Source of the DNA: Diadema setosum
Lineage: Eukaryota > Echinodermata > Echinoidea > Diadematoida > Diadematidae
Direction: 5' to 3'
Assembly: GCA_033980235.1 (NCBI GenBank)
Contig: CM067064.1
Location: forward strand, 32,641,670 to 32,705,669
DNA: 64,000 nt
Made by a program: the position numbers and the translations under genes. This document shows positions 50,996 through 63,146 of the stretch, one piece after another; positions within the stretch are counted from its first letter, which is position 1, and every line of letters begins with the position of its first letter. The notes beneath the pieces were generated by a model. The model was given only the letters and a program-made list of their open reading frames with translations, searched no databases and was not told the origin of the DNA.

Positions 50996-51441
50996 AGAGA
51001 ATATTTGTAAACATAAAAAGTAAAGACACATTACATTAAAGGGGAAAGCTAGTAACTGATCAATGGGAATCAGTGGAAATGCTGGGAGATGATTGTTCCA
51101 ATCCTTATGGGATTCATTCAAGAGTTCATTGTATATCTATTGTTGTGTGAAAATGATTTGCTTCAGAACGGTCTCATATTCAAGTAATGTACAGATTAAT
51201 GCTCCGTCACTGACCAGGGACGCTAACCTGGAAGCATTAAACTGCACATTACTTGAATATGAGACCATTCTGAAGCAAATCATTTTCACACAACAATAGA
51301 TATACAATAAACTCTTGAATGAATCCCATAAGGATTGGAACAATCATCTCCCAGCATTTCCACTGATTCCCACTGATCAGTTACTAGCCTTCCCCTTTAA
51401 GAGAATATTTGTAAACATAAAAAGTAAAGACACATTACATT
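50996..51441. mobile_element. TTAA hairpin element flanked by a perfect 42-bp direct repeat
   Basis: The core from TTAA at 51036-51039 to TTAA at 51397-51400 is a hairpin. Arms of about 165 bases are inverted with around six mismatches, and a loop of about 30 bases lies near 51203-51232. Outside it, 50996-51037 and 51400-51441 are an identical 42-base direct repeat starting AGAGAATATTTGTAAACATA. A normal TTAA transposon duplicates only four bases, so the longer repeat needs another explanation. Mirror open frames on both strands (both reading MFQSLWDSFKS) arise from the inverted arms. Confidence 0.85.
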
Positions 51442-51530
51442 CAGAATGTACATTCACACTTTCTTGCTTCTCTTTTAGAGCATCTATCATGCTAAATCAC
51501 TAAATACAAGATGGAAATTTTTCTACCCAA
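51442..51530. other. Spacer between repeats
   Basis: Short unique sequence between the 42-bp direct repeat and the GACCAGTA-motif block. Nothing recognised. Confidence 0.4.
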
Positions 51531-51584
51531 TCCTGCAGAGTGCTGATTAATGTAGAGCTCTGCATTAGCATCGTATGCAACGCT

Positions 51585-51735
51585 GCACACTGGCGGTTCC
51601 TGACCAGTAAAAATCACTGTCGGACCAGTAACTTTTTCAGGAATGGACCAGTAAATAATAGAAAAACTGGGTACCTACTGGTCCGACACACAGGTCGGAC
51701 CAGTAGAAGAAATGGGTTAATGTGCAGCCCTGTCT
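51585..51735. repeat. Block with repeated GACCAGTA / TACTGGTC motifs
   Basis: GACCAGTA occurs near 51602, 51624, 51648 and 51700, and its inverse TACTGGTCCGAC near 51678, within 110 bases. TGCACACTGG on the left and TTAATGTGCAGCCC on the right give weakly inverted outer ends. It could be a small element or a cluster of binding sites. Non-coding as far as I can see. Confidence 0.45.
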
Positions 51736-51739
51736 TATG

Positions 51740-53875
51740 AGTACATTTTTCTTTGTCCATCCAACTAACCTTCTTTCACCCCCCACGCTGAAAAGATAAA
51801 ATGATGATTGCAGTGATATTGACATTGATAATGATTCATATATGTCACAGACAGAGGGCGTAGTTTACCTAACGCAATGGTTTATGAGAAGAATAAAAAT
51901 AATGATGCTATTGCGCCGCAGATGTAGGCATCAGGGAGATTCGCAAGTTCCGGACTAGCTGCATTCCCAGCATTCCGCCGTTACACCCCGATGTCATCGG
52001 CTGCACGTCCTCGTTACTCGGCCCACAACTCAGGTCTTCAGATGCGAAGGGGGGGGGGGAGGGCGGGGGATTACGAGAGGGGGAGGAGAATGCTAATGTT
52101 GAAATGACTGTCATGCTGATGCAAGTTATATATAGCGTGATGATGGCTGCTAGCTCTTCCTGCGAAGGGACAGTTATTTGTGCTGTCATCGGACTTGAGA
52201 ATTGTTGGGATTTAGTGACAGGACGTCGTCAAAAAATTTCTCTTCTTCAGACGGCGAACTGGCATAGCCGCTGATGATGCTGAATTTTATTTCATTTTTA
52301 TTCATTCCCCCCCCCCCCCCCACGTTGCTTTGAAATGTCACACTGATTGTCAACAAAGAAGTAAATGTGCGTTTAGTTACAAAATTTAAAATTTGTCTGT
52401 GCAATGAAGAAATATTTTGTGCAGTGTCATCAAATGAAAATGGTTTATATTGCCCGCTGTGTAGGTTGAATTTTAGCATGTGAAGGGGGAGAATGCCCCT
52501 GCATTGACTTTGCAGTTGTGTGTGAATTGGGCTTCAGCTCACCACATCTGTATTGATTGTTTTCGTGGGGAGGGGACAAAAAAAAATGCTTGTTCAATCC
52601 CAGCATTATTACCTCACACATCATTTGTTGATTTCCCCCAATCCCATTCATATTGGTAGCTTGTTAGTGGGTCATAGGAAACATCCACTATTGATTAATT
52701 AGACAGAAATGTATCATTTTGTAAACATGGCAGGCCAATTCATACATTTTTTTGTGTCACTTGCCTTAGTGTTGAATAGAGCACAATGTTCATTTTTCCT
52801 CACACTTCACCGTGTAATTCATCATTTCAATTAACCTATTGCCAGTTGTAATTCTTTGTGCATTCCTGTGGCTTACATAGATTGTAATGGCACCGCTTGT
52901 CATAAATTGCAGGTTTGTTTGACAAGCGCGATAATTCGCAGATAGATATTGATTGATTGTACAAGCTGCAATGAAAGTTTTTCTTTGAAATGTTATGCCC
53001 TGTTCCTGATTGGGCCACGTCTAGTTTGATGGTGCTGTATTGTATGTGTTTGGCTTGGTTGTTTCCTAGTTTTCCTCCCGTTTGTTCACATTCGATCAAG
53101 CAATTTCAGAATGAATTCACACAGTGTCTCATTAATGTAATTTGCGTATTGTACTCCCTGTGTTATGCTAGTAAATTGGCAGCATTCTTTACTTTGCTAT
53201 GTTTCGCCTTGTGTCATATTATTGGTATCATAGAACTTGGTATGAATCACGAAAGAGGGGGTAGAGGGAATGAGAGTGATATACTTTTTAAGTGCGGTGT
53301 TGTGGCAAGCATCCAAGCTAAGTAAACTTTCCAAATCATTATATTCTTCGCGAGGAGACAATCACAAGATGTGATGAAAAAGATGGTGAGCCCAGCTAGC
53401 ACCGAGAGCTCCCCTTATACAAGGGCAGCTCATTCACTAAGCTATATATAGGTGCTTTGGGGTATTGGGGCTGAGATAGTGGCCGCATTAAAGTGCCTCT
53501 TCCATTCGGTTTCACGCGATTTGCCGCCACTGTTTATCGAGTGGTGTCCTCTTTCATCTAATAATCAGCCCCCCTCCCCCCATTCTCCTCCTTAGCAAAG
53601 AAAAGAAAGTAAGGAACAGGTTGAGTCGGTCCCTTTCATCCAATACCTCATACGGCCATTGCTCCCCCGTTCCTCTTTACTTCGCACTTGCTGCCAGAAT
53701 TGCAGCTCATCAATATTGCCCCTAATGATGATACCATTCTATTAAACCCAGCATTTTAAACAAGGCACATCTTCCCCCCCCCCCCCCAATTCTGTTTTCT
53801 TTGAAATTGTATTATCAGATGTCGGTGCGATGATCATTGCTCTCAGTAAATGAATGCACCACCTATGCAGCAGCT
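51740..53875 (+). other. Putative intron, mostly unique
   Basis: G- and C-runs near 52049, 52308 and 53774. Blocks 51900-52260 and 53380-53720 are unique with moderate GC. No exon supported. Confidence 0.4.
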
Positions 53876-53968
53876 TTAACCCGTTGAGGACGAGTCCTGA
53901 GTATACTCGGGCAGGTGTCTATGGGAAATGCGTGTTGTTGCAAAATCAAACCGTCCTCAACGGGTTAA
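53876..53968 (+). mobile_element. Tiny TTAA-type element, intact ends (93 bp)
   Basis: TTAACCCGTTGAGGACG on the left and CGTCCTCAACGGGTTAA on the right are perfect inverted repeats of 17 bases that include the TTAA ends. The middle has a second small palindrome, GAGTATACTC. At 93 bp it can only be a minimal non-autonomous element or a structured repeat. Confidence 0.85.
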
Positions 53969-54277
53969 CAACCTTGCCGTTGACACTGGAATTTCATTAA
54001 CCAATGATTCATCGGAAATGGGTTAATGTATCATCCCTCTTGTACCATGCGTCAAAATCAGATGTAGAGAATTGGTGGCTGTAAACGGTAGTGAATAAGC
54101 CATCTCATTCGAGCTGACTTTGATGTAGATTTAGGCTACATATTTATGGCAATGCCTATCGTGAATTCATGGCCAAAAAAAAAAAAAATGTAGAAAAAAT
54201 CTTTATAGTATACACTTTTCCTTGAAACCATCACTTGGTCATTATCAGCTTTGCTTTTATACATTATGTGAAGACCC

Positions 54278-54303
54278 GGGGGGGGGGGGGGGGGGGGGGG
54301 GGG
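54278..54303. repeat. Poly(G) run of 26
   Basis: Uninterrupted G26, the same length as the run at 14876-14901. Confidence 0.9.
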
Positions 54304-54464
54304 TCTCACATTTACCAAAAAGCTTGTTTGTAATCTTGTTTCTGAAGTCATAGTCTCGTCACCAACTGCTTACTGCAAATAACATTCTCAAAAGCAGCTC
54401 CTGATGAATATGATATGGGTGCCTATAAATATAAATGTAGCTGTGGTGTAAATGGATTCCTGTT

Positions 54465-54568
54465 GTTTTGTTGTTTGTTTGATTTGTTTGTTGGTTTGTT
54501 TGTTTTGTTGTTGTTTTTTGGTTTGTTTGTTTGTTTGTTTGTTGTTGTTGTTTTTTTTTGGGGGGGGG
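54465..54568. repeat. (GTTT)n array ending T9-G9
   Basis: GTTTGTTT repeats with GTTGTT variants, ending in nine T directly followed by nine G. Confidence 0.9.
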
Positions 54569-54569
54569 C

Positions 54570-56100
54570 TTGTCCCACCCCCTCCCCCAAGTTTGTCCTG
54601 CATATCACCCTAGCCCAACCTCATGATGATGGAGAGGCAATTACTGTTGTCATGGTTACCAGGTGTGACTAGGATGTTGGTGTGTACAGCATGCCATGGG
54701 AGGTGAGAGGAATAAGTTTCACAGTTTATATATGCACCTGAACCATAAGGCAGGCATTTTATGGCTAACGTCCGGTCTCTGGTCTCCCTGAGCCAGCCGG
54801 CTGTGAATTCCAATGTCTACAGATGGGCAGAGGGTGACTAGAGGAAGAGTTTGACAGCCTGACCTCATGACCTTTCACCTTATTGGGGACAGAGAGGGAT
54901 TGTGTACTATATGATGAGATAAAAGCTTCTGGGTCAGCTGCATCCCCTACCGCCCTTGCCGAACCCTCTTCCCTCTTTGATATAGAGTTGGAATAATTTT
55001 CTGGGTTGTTCGATGCAAAGTTTATGGTCAAGTTGCCGGATGGTGTCAATCTTAGAGTCTGTTGCAATTTTAGTCAAAGGAGGGAGGTGGACAGAGCAAC
55101 TCCTTCCACTTTTTCAGTCAAAGCCCACCCCCCCCCCCCCCATGAGAAGCTACGTGTACTGTTACACAAGGGATCATACTTTCCCTAGTAGTACCTTAGT
55201 CAGTGATGAGGTGTATGGTGGGTGTAAATATGTTTCTGCACATCCACTAGATAAAATTTAGAAAGACTGAACTTTTAGTGGGACTGGATTAAATGGGAGA
55301 GAACTCTTCATGTTCATCCTATAAGTAGAATGTAACAGCCACTGATCCTAGCATGCATGATAGATTATTCAAGCGTACATTATACATTTGTCCACCTACT
55401 TCCTCCATGAGAAGTAAAAAGGATTAAAATGATTGATATCTGCCTAAATAGCTGGTTTTGCTCACTCGTCCCATCATTATTTATGTAGGGAGTAGAAGAA
55501 GTATTCGGGTCATTCTCATCAGCTAAATATTCCATGGGACGCGGAAGAATAATAGATTTAATTAAGCCATGTGTTGAAAGGTCCAAAGATGGCGCCACCC
55601 CATGAGTGTGAGGAGAGATGGCTGATGAATGAATAATGGCATTGACAGATAGACAAGTTGGATTCTGGGAAGAGGAGTAGGAGGAGGAGGAATTGGAGAG
55701 GGCGGAGGGGGGAGGGGATGGATATTCAAACAGACGGACTAATGGCCGGAAAAGTCGGAGCAGATTCTCTGGATGGTGAAGTGGATGAGGTTTAGAGTGT
55801 AGAGAATGCTGATAATGTTGCCGCGCAGTTGGCACAAAACATTATATAGGGTGCATGGGAAGCACATGGAATTTATCAAGAAGATGACTTAGAGAGTTGA
55901 GAGGAGGCTAAAGGCCTCACTTTTAAAATTGCTCTGGCTTAGCAGCCATTTAAGTGGCTGCTACATTATTGGTTTGTTTCGCTTTTGATAGTTTGTTGTT
56001 GTTTTTTGTTATTTTTGTTGTTATTTGTTAGATTTAACCCCGTAGTAGGTGTAAGGGTCATTTGGAAGAGATGGGAAACTGATGCTGCGGAGCGGAGCGG
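54570..56100 (+). other. Putative intron, unique sequence
   Basis: A C-run near 55127 and a GGAGGA tract near 55676-55720; otherwise non-repetitive. A 151-codon minus-strand frame at 55380-55835 is serine/proline-rich and overlaps that tract; I see no domain in it. Confidence 0.4.
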
Positions 56101-56103
56101 CGG

Positions 56104-57511
56104 TAATTAGTGGATGCGATGGGGAACATGCTTCCCCCCTACCCAGGCCAAATTAGATTTCAGCTGCTAATATAGCGGATGATTTAGTCATCTACCGGTG
56201 GAGCAGATACCCCAGCTGTTTCTCCGTGAAAGGTTGGGGCAAGAAGGGATGAGGAAAGGGGAAGATGGGAGGCCCCCTCCTCCCCTCGCTTTTAAAATCT
56301 GATTTGAGATACAAGGGGAGATCTTGAAGGTGGTAATAATTATCCCTGCCCTCTCCCCCAAAGTTCCTGCAAAGAAACGATTAAATGATTGGGGGGCAGC
56401 GGTCTTGGATGGATATTTGTTTGTGGAGGTTAGGTAATTTATGAGCGCCACATCGTAATTAGCTCATGAATCTTCGGCGAGTGCCACCTCATCCTAAAGA
56501 TGCATCTCGAGGGAAGATGCATGAGCATCCTCCCTCCCCACATCGCATCATCTTGAGAGCATCACCGCGTCATCTGCCTCCCCACATCCCATCGGACTGT
56601 GCACCTCCCTCCCAGCCCGCCCCCCATTCCCCCCTCGCCATCTCCCCAAACCCATCATACCACACTTTGCTGGGGGCCCCGCCTGGAGGTTGACCGTCTG
56701 GGATTGGTGGCGATAGCGGCAAATGGACGTATCATTTCGAAGCATACCCTGTGGCGACCAAATGGAACTATGGGATCCCTTCAAATCACACACCGTTCCA
56801 GTTTTTTCTCATCTCATTAGGGTTTTATTCTAAGCTAAAGAAGATGCGTTTGCAGAAGATCGCGTCTCGCTGTATCATGTCTTTTTAATCTGCTTGGGTA
56901 TTTCGCATAAATGCTGACAGCTTTCTGGATGTAGTCAACGTGACTGCCCTCATCTAGGAGAGTTATCTATCCCTTCACCTTGGAGACAGAGTATGCTTTC
57001 GCCGCATCCCCCTTATTGCTGACGTCATCTGATTGTTCCCCCCTGCTCTGGACGTCCATCACAGGGTATCCCTTCATCTCGGGAGAGGCAGACCCCGCTA
57101 CCTCTTTTCCATGTTTATGTATTCAACATCCAAAGGATTGGAAACATCTAGACTGGCTGTAAGCAAAGGAACCAGGCAACGAGAGCCCCCCTTTGCGAAC
57201 GCGGGTGTCACAAGCTCCCTGAAGAGCGAAGGGCAAGCCGCTGGAATTTCTCAGCTGGTATCTGTGTGACGTATCAGGTAATTACACCACGGGGATGCCT
57301 TCCCAAATCTGAACTACCATCTTTATTCCTCTCTCTCTCGCCCTCACCCTCGCTAGCTTGTAATGACTCCTTATGACTTGTTGTGACTTTAATTACTCTT
57401 TCCATATTTATCATCTCCGGCTGGCATCCTCCTCCGTGCGCAGAGCCGGAACGAGAATCCGGTCCCGCATGGCTTCTGGGTCACGGAGATGCTGATGAGC
57501 TGTCTAATTAG
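56104..57511. promoter_or_regulatory. Candidate regulatory block with five TAATTA cores
   Basis: TAATTA or TAATTAG occurs at 56104, 56456, 57279, 57390 and 57505 in a GC-moderate, low-repeat 1.4-kb block of the putative intron. TAATTA is the core of many homeodomain sites. A CRE-like TGACGTATCA lies near 57268. Open frames here are fragmentary and proline-rich. The call is inference from composition and motif clustering only. Confidence 0.3.
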
Positions 57512-57519
57512 GCAAGTGG

Positions 57520-58594
57520 GTCAAGAGAAAATAAGATATGAATAAAATCTGCTAAGCCCAACCTTTGCCCCTTCATATGTCTCCACTATGGCACACAATC
57601 AAAGGATGGCTCTCCTCAGTGAGTTGTCCAATACGGTACTCACAAGATCTTCCATCTTTTATTCTTCCATTCCTCTCTGTTCATCTCTCGTTCTCTCAGT
57701 CTTTCCTTCACTACCCTTCTCTCTCTTTCTCTTTAATCTGGACCCACAATAAAATGGTCGTGTGTGTTTGCATGATTAATCGCCGTCTCCCGTTTCGGAT
57801 GAGATTCGGATTTTGTTTGGATTCTCCGCTCCCCGTGGTCGTGAAAGCGTGCCGGCCATGCCCCCACACACTCTGGCTGTGTCACGGTGCTGCTGATCTA
57901 ACCATATGGGAGAGGGGTGGGGGAAGGAGAGGGGGGGGGGGGGTAAGGGGGTTGCAGGCACACCTCTGCACTTGACCGTTTTTTGGACGGGGTGCACACT
58001 GCAGCCCTATGAAGGGCAGACAGACATTCACTCGTTTAGCACAGATTTAAGCAGGGTTCGCAGCTAATCTGGCTGAATCTTCAGCAGCGATAGCAACAAC
58101 GTGAAAGAAGTGCCAGAAGAACATAGTCACAAGGTGCCTTCACATTTGTATAAAATATACGTTATCATTTAAATACCAGGGTAGTTTGGGGGCTTCGTTC
58201 TCATTGGTGAAATGCCACATTAATAGGTACTGCTGTCAATCATGTCGTACAGTTCTCATTTAACAAGATACCATGATATTTCTTGTATTATCGGCGTGCA
58301 CATATCTCCTATGGGCAGAAGGCAGGAAGTGTGTAAGGCCATGTGATGGGTACAATGCTCTACGATCGGTGGTAATTCCTGACATAATTCACACTCAAAT
58401 CTCGCATGCATATTTAGCGCAAAGTTTGAATTACCCCTATGGATACCACAGTATTTGGCAATTTAGTTTTTGGTGTATTTGCATTCACATTTATACAAAA
58501 TACCATAACAGCAGTAGATACCCTAAATTATAAGGCAAACTGTCTTTGGATATAGTATTAAGAACTAACAGTAATTGTGAAATTTCCTTCTATA
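57520..58594 (+). other. Putative intron, no feature recognised
   Basis: A pyrimidine-rich CTCT stretch at 57660-57735 and a G-run near 57931; otherwise unique. A 136-codon plus-strand frame at 57565-57975 crosses both tracts and shows no domain. Confidence 0.4.
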
Positions 58595-59028
58595 GGCCCG
58601 TTCACAAACAACGAAAATCGAAATTTCAATCGCGATCCAAATTTCGATTTTTTTTTTCGACCGTTCATACACGGGGAAAAATCGCACTTCGCAGCAAGGA
58701 AAGAACGATCAGTGGCCAAACTGCGCATGCGCGAATCTTGCATGACCGAAGACTGACCCCGCAGTCCCAATAGAGTTTCGCACGCGCTACGAACGATGGG
58801 ATTAAAAATACCGATTTCCGAATCTCGATCGCGCTCACACACACGACGCTTGGCAAAATAATCGCGATTATTCTGAAAAATCGCACTAATAGTGCGAGTT
58901 GGATTGCGATAAGGATCGCGGTAATTAGTGAGATTTTTCTGTCCACACTGGAAAAAATTTCGAAATTTTGATCGCGATAAGAAAATCGATTTTTAAATCG
59001 CACTTTTTCCCTTGTGTGTGAACGGGCC
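58595..59028 (-). mobile_element. TA-flanked inverted-repeat element, copy 2 (434 bp)
   Basis: This is the reverse complement of the element at 2901-3332 along nearly its whole length, starting GGCCCGTTCACAAACAAC and ending GTGTGTGAACGGGCC. TA flanks it at 58593-58594 and 59029-59030. Differences from copy 1 are scattered substitutions and a short length change in a T-run. The open frames seen in both copies give the same peptide (starting MCERDRDSEIGIF) only because the element is repeated. Non-autonomous. Confidence 0.8.
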
Positions 59029-59106
59029 TATTGTGTTGTGCTGATGTAAGGCATTTTCCAGCTGCTGAAAGGGAAGTGAGTATAAGATAAAAGATATATA
59101 TATATA

Positions 59107-59211
59107 TGTTTTTGTTTTTGTTTTTTTGTTTTTTTTGTTTTGTTTGGTTTGTTTGTTTGTTTGTTTTTGTTTTTGTGGTGTTTTTTTTTTTTTTTTTTGG
59201 GGGGGGGGGGG
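59107..59211. repeat. GTTT-rich array ending T18-G13
   Basis: GTTTTT and GTTTGTTT repeats, then T18 (59181-59198) joined directly to G13 (59199-59211). Confidence 0.9.
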
Positions 59212-59850
59212 TAATAGTGAATAGTGCATTGTAACTGCGAATGGCAAATTTTGATACATGTACCAGTACCTGTATCTATAACATGTGATAAAAGCATGAA
59301 GGTAACGCCATTTTGAAACTACACATAATGATATGCAAAAAAGCACCAATTACCTGTAATTTATTCCTGCTGTTTGTAACATCTTCATTGGACAACAATT
59401 TACATGACTTCTGAGAGGACATTTTGACAAGATTTTTGTTTTTTCAGTTTTATATAGGCCTACCCATCTATTATTTTGAGACCGACTCTTCCCCTTGCAT
59501 CATACTCATTCCTGGCACTAAACTGTGATGGAATAATGCCTCACTGAATTCTGTGGTTTCCTCTGTAGTTCGCATTCCTGCCTGTCAAAACATTGCTCTA
59601 TTTTTCAACGTTCACGTCTGGGACATCTGATCGATACATGTGCATTATACTCCTCTAAAGTTTGTGCACACTCAACACAAACAGTATCTCTACAGTGCGG
59701 CAACACATTGAGCTGCAGACCAAAGCCCCATACATGTATATATTTGTGCCTTGTGCGTTTTGGTGTGAATTCAGAGTGCTGCGCATGATGAAATTATGAA
59801 TTCTCTGTCGACAATTACCAAATGAGCCAAACCTGTTGAGGAAGAAACAA

Positions 59851-60256
59851 TAGGGGCATTCACATGGATGGGAACTCGTGGGATCCTTTTCTTGAGATTT
59901 GCATCGTGATCCCATACCAGAAGATTTTTGCCTATCTAGACACAAAAATCTCGTGGTCAGCATCGCAGTCCAAATCCTAAGAAATTGTGTGATTATTTTG
60001 GAATTATTGTTATAATTTGCACAGCAGTAAGTGTCTGAACACTGGAGTAAATTATCTCAAGATTTTTTTATCCCATTTAGTCAAAATACACATCATTACG
60101 ACAACATACAAACACGAGGGCAAAGGTCATAATTTCATTAGCTTTCACATATTCATACAGTTCAATTGACAAATTATCGCAGTCAGCGAATAGTGGTACA
60201 TTTCTGTCCGCAAAAATCTCAGTATGTAAATCGCGATTTCATGTGTGTGTGAACAG
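59851..60256. mobile_element. Possible decayed inverted-repeat element
   Basis: The left edge GGGGCATTCACATGGATGGG and right edge TCATGTGTGTGTGAACAGC are loosely inverted, and AAATCGCGATTT sits just inside the right edge. This recalls the GGCCCGTTCACACACAA element at 2901 and 58595. The match is short and the call is weak. Confidence 0.25.
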
Positions 60257-63146
60257 CTGTTGGACAAGACCTCTCCCTCAGACCACATATGGAGCATACC
60301 CAAGTGGGATGTTCTGAAGGGGGTTGACTGAGCACTCAACTTGCCCCGCCCCTCCTTCTGGTTCCCTTGTGGTATCCTGTTTAGTTGCGATGCTGGGCAC
60401 AATGTCAAGGACCAGACGGGGTTAAAGGTCACCAAGCATCTTGCACTGGAATCCATACTGGTATATATTTACCCACAGGAGTAAAGATAGACTTCCATGT
60501 TTTGGGGGTTTTTTTCCCTTTATCCGCCATAGACAGCAGACAGTGCCATCTTGATGTCATGAGATCTCCATGGCAACTGGGTTTCACTTCCCGTTTCCTG
60601 TTTTCTTGGGACCTTCGTTCACATACGAAAGGTGACCCAGATCCGGGCTTCCATCCCGGCATACAAGTTTGGCTTCTGCAACGCCCTATAGGCAAGGGTG
60701 TCTGGCCGTTTAATGTTGTTGTTGTTTTTGTCTGGTTTTTGTTTCATAGGTGGATTAGATTTCCACTGAAAGGAAGATCAGGTTTTGAAACAAAATAAAA
60801 CAAAACAAAACAAAACAAAAAAGCTGCCTTTTCTTTTTCTTTTTCTTTTTGATAGACAGAGAATTTCTACCTCCATGATAAATAGGGGAAGTGGCAGTAC
60901 CATCTGGCAGAAAGGAACCACAGTAATATCATGGGAAGGTACATAGATATGTGTGTTCAGGCTTCATACAACTGTCGTGAGGGCTTTTATGTGGAGCTGG
61001 TTTGTTGTCACACCAGGGAGTACCTTCCTGGTCACACTCTCTTGGAAGCATTCCTAGACATGTTTTCATGTTATTGAGATTCACAAACAGATTAGAATCT
61101 CCTTACCAAGAGCGGCAAATAAAATCAGTTTTTGCATTGCAATCCAAAACAGATATTAGTTTAAACTCCTATGCATGAATAGGCAGTATGTTTTGAATTT
61201 GAATTGACTGAATATGAACTGAATGAATTGAATTGAATAATTTTTCATTGATTTGAATTAAATTGAATTGAATGTTTCTCTCGATGATGCCAGAAACAAT
61301 TGTTAGGTTGTCATCATCATAGTCATATGAGCTGCCCAATTTGGTGCTGTTTTTAGCGGAGAATAGCACACATCATGTCATCATGTCAGTGACCCAGAAT
61401 AGATTTGATTTTTTTTTTCCTAGGACAAAATGCCAGTACAATGACTAATACTACTTCATATGTCTACCCCTCCCCTTGTGTCTATGGCTAGTGGTATCAG
61501 ATTTCATTAGCATCTGCTTTTATTTTTAGGAAATGACTACCTGCATACAGTCCAAAGAAAGGAAAACTTCTCTGTTTTTCTGCCGTTCATATTGTTCAGA
61601 ACCTATGGCATACGTACATTGCAAATGCCGCTCATTTTTAGCCTAACAACATACCTGGCAGTGTACTGATAATCTCTGCAATCGCATAAACGAGAGGTTG
61701 TAGTTTCTGTTTGAGCAGAAAATGTGTCCTCGCTGTGTTTATCATTGAAACCAAAGATAGCAGATAATTGGTGCGGAGAGGTCGTTTAAGCAAGGACAGA
61801 CATCGTGAGCGCCATTTTGTTCTGATTTAGATTTCAGATGCATGTCTCTTACATAGGAAAGGTTTAATCCGACAAATCCTTTTCTTCTCTTTTTTTCTTT
61901 TTGCTTGCAATATTCATGACCGCAAGTGTGACAGTGACTCTGATTTCATATTCATGTGGGCATGCATATTTGTAAACTGACTTTTCCTGGAATACAAACC
62001 AGCCATATACATAGTGGACCCCTACCGTGTTAGTCTTCAGAAAATTGGATTGGATGTTACGAAGTAGATTGTATCTTGCAATGGAAATGGGTCTGCTGAT
62101 CTAGGGTCATAGGTAAGAGGCAAGAATGCACAAATTTGGATGAGTGTGCGTGACATCAGCCGTCTCGTGTGAAATGTTTCGCCCCATGGGTCAACATTCG
62201 TGAAAAGAATCTATGCAGGGGGTGATGACCTATCAATGCAACTTTAGGCAGTTACAATGTGTTGTGTTGAGTTTGTATGTGTGTTTATGTGTGTTTGTAT
62301 GTGTGAAGATGGATATATTTTGAGTATTTGTATCTGTGTGCTTGTAATATGCGTTGAGCAATTTTTACTATACATTTTTTTTTTCTCATCTCTGTGTATC
62401 ATTTTGTCTTCAGCAAAAGGCTTTTTTTGATGTAATCAGTCATACAAAATGAAGGTCTCATCAGCCATTTGATTGTCAGCTATTAGCTAAGTGGTTCATA
62501 AATCCTTCCAAGCCAGGAGTGGATTTTGCCTCAGATGTCCGCATGCTGTCAAAGTTTATGAATTACAGTCTGCACAGGTCAGTGACGACTTTTGCCATAT
62601 CATATCAGAATTTAAAAATGCAGTTTCACTGGCAAAATAGTGCCTCCAAGGAGAGTCTTACAGCATGAAGGTAGGAAAGCAAAAACATGCCAACAAACAA
62701 AACCTTTGAGAAAATATTGTAGGCAAATCAGGCAAACATGTATGAAAATGAAGTAACTATCATATTTCATGTATGTCATGGTAGCCCCACTGAATTTGTT
62801 GATTCCATTCTAGGTCAAAGTTCAAAAATTGCAATTAAATGAAACAAAACCTCGGCATAGTTATGGGTCATTTCTTGTATAGAGCGACCTGGGAGTACAG
62901 GGTTGGCTATGTGAAGTCAGGTTACCAAAACAGCCTATTTGACTGGCCTCCAGGATGGGTATGATTGATGATGCACTGACGTATGAATGGTGTGACGTTC
63001 AGATTTTAGTTGGACTTTGCTCATAATTTTGCGCTGATCTAGCTGGCGCTGTGATAAAATTACCGTCACTCATTTTGGCTCTCGTTAAGGCAACTGCTTC
63101 GAAAAAAACACCATTCATGCCATACTCACCTACAATTTTCTCTCAG
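60257..63146 (+). other. Putative intron, mostly unique
   Basis: AAAAC repeats and a CTTTTT tract at 60794-60850 and a GAATT-rich tract at 61189-61274. Elsewhere no repeat or exon signature is seen. Confidence 0.4.
61189..61274. repeat. (GAATT)n-like pentanucleotide tract
   Basis: Repeated GAATTGAATTGAAT units with substitutions over about 85 bases. Confidence 0.8.

Noticed and set aside
51093..51343. Two near-identical 68-codon frames on opposite strands
   Set aside because: They are mirror images created by the hairpin arms, not independent genes.
55380..55835. 151-codon minus-strand frame rich in S and P
   Set aside because: It overlaps a GGAGGA tract, has no domain, and I found no supporting splice or promoter signals.
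57565..57975. 136-codon plus-strand frame
   Set aside because: It crosses a CTCT tract and a poly(G) run and shows no recognisable domain.
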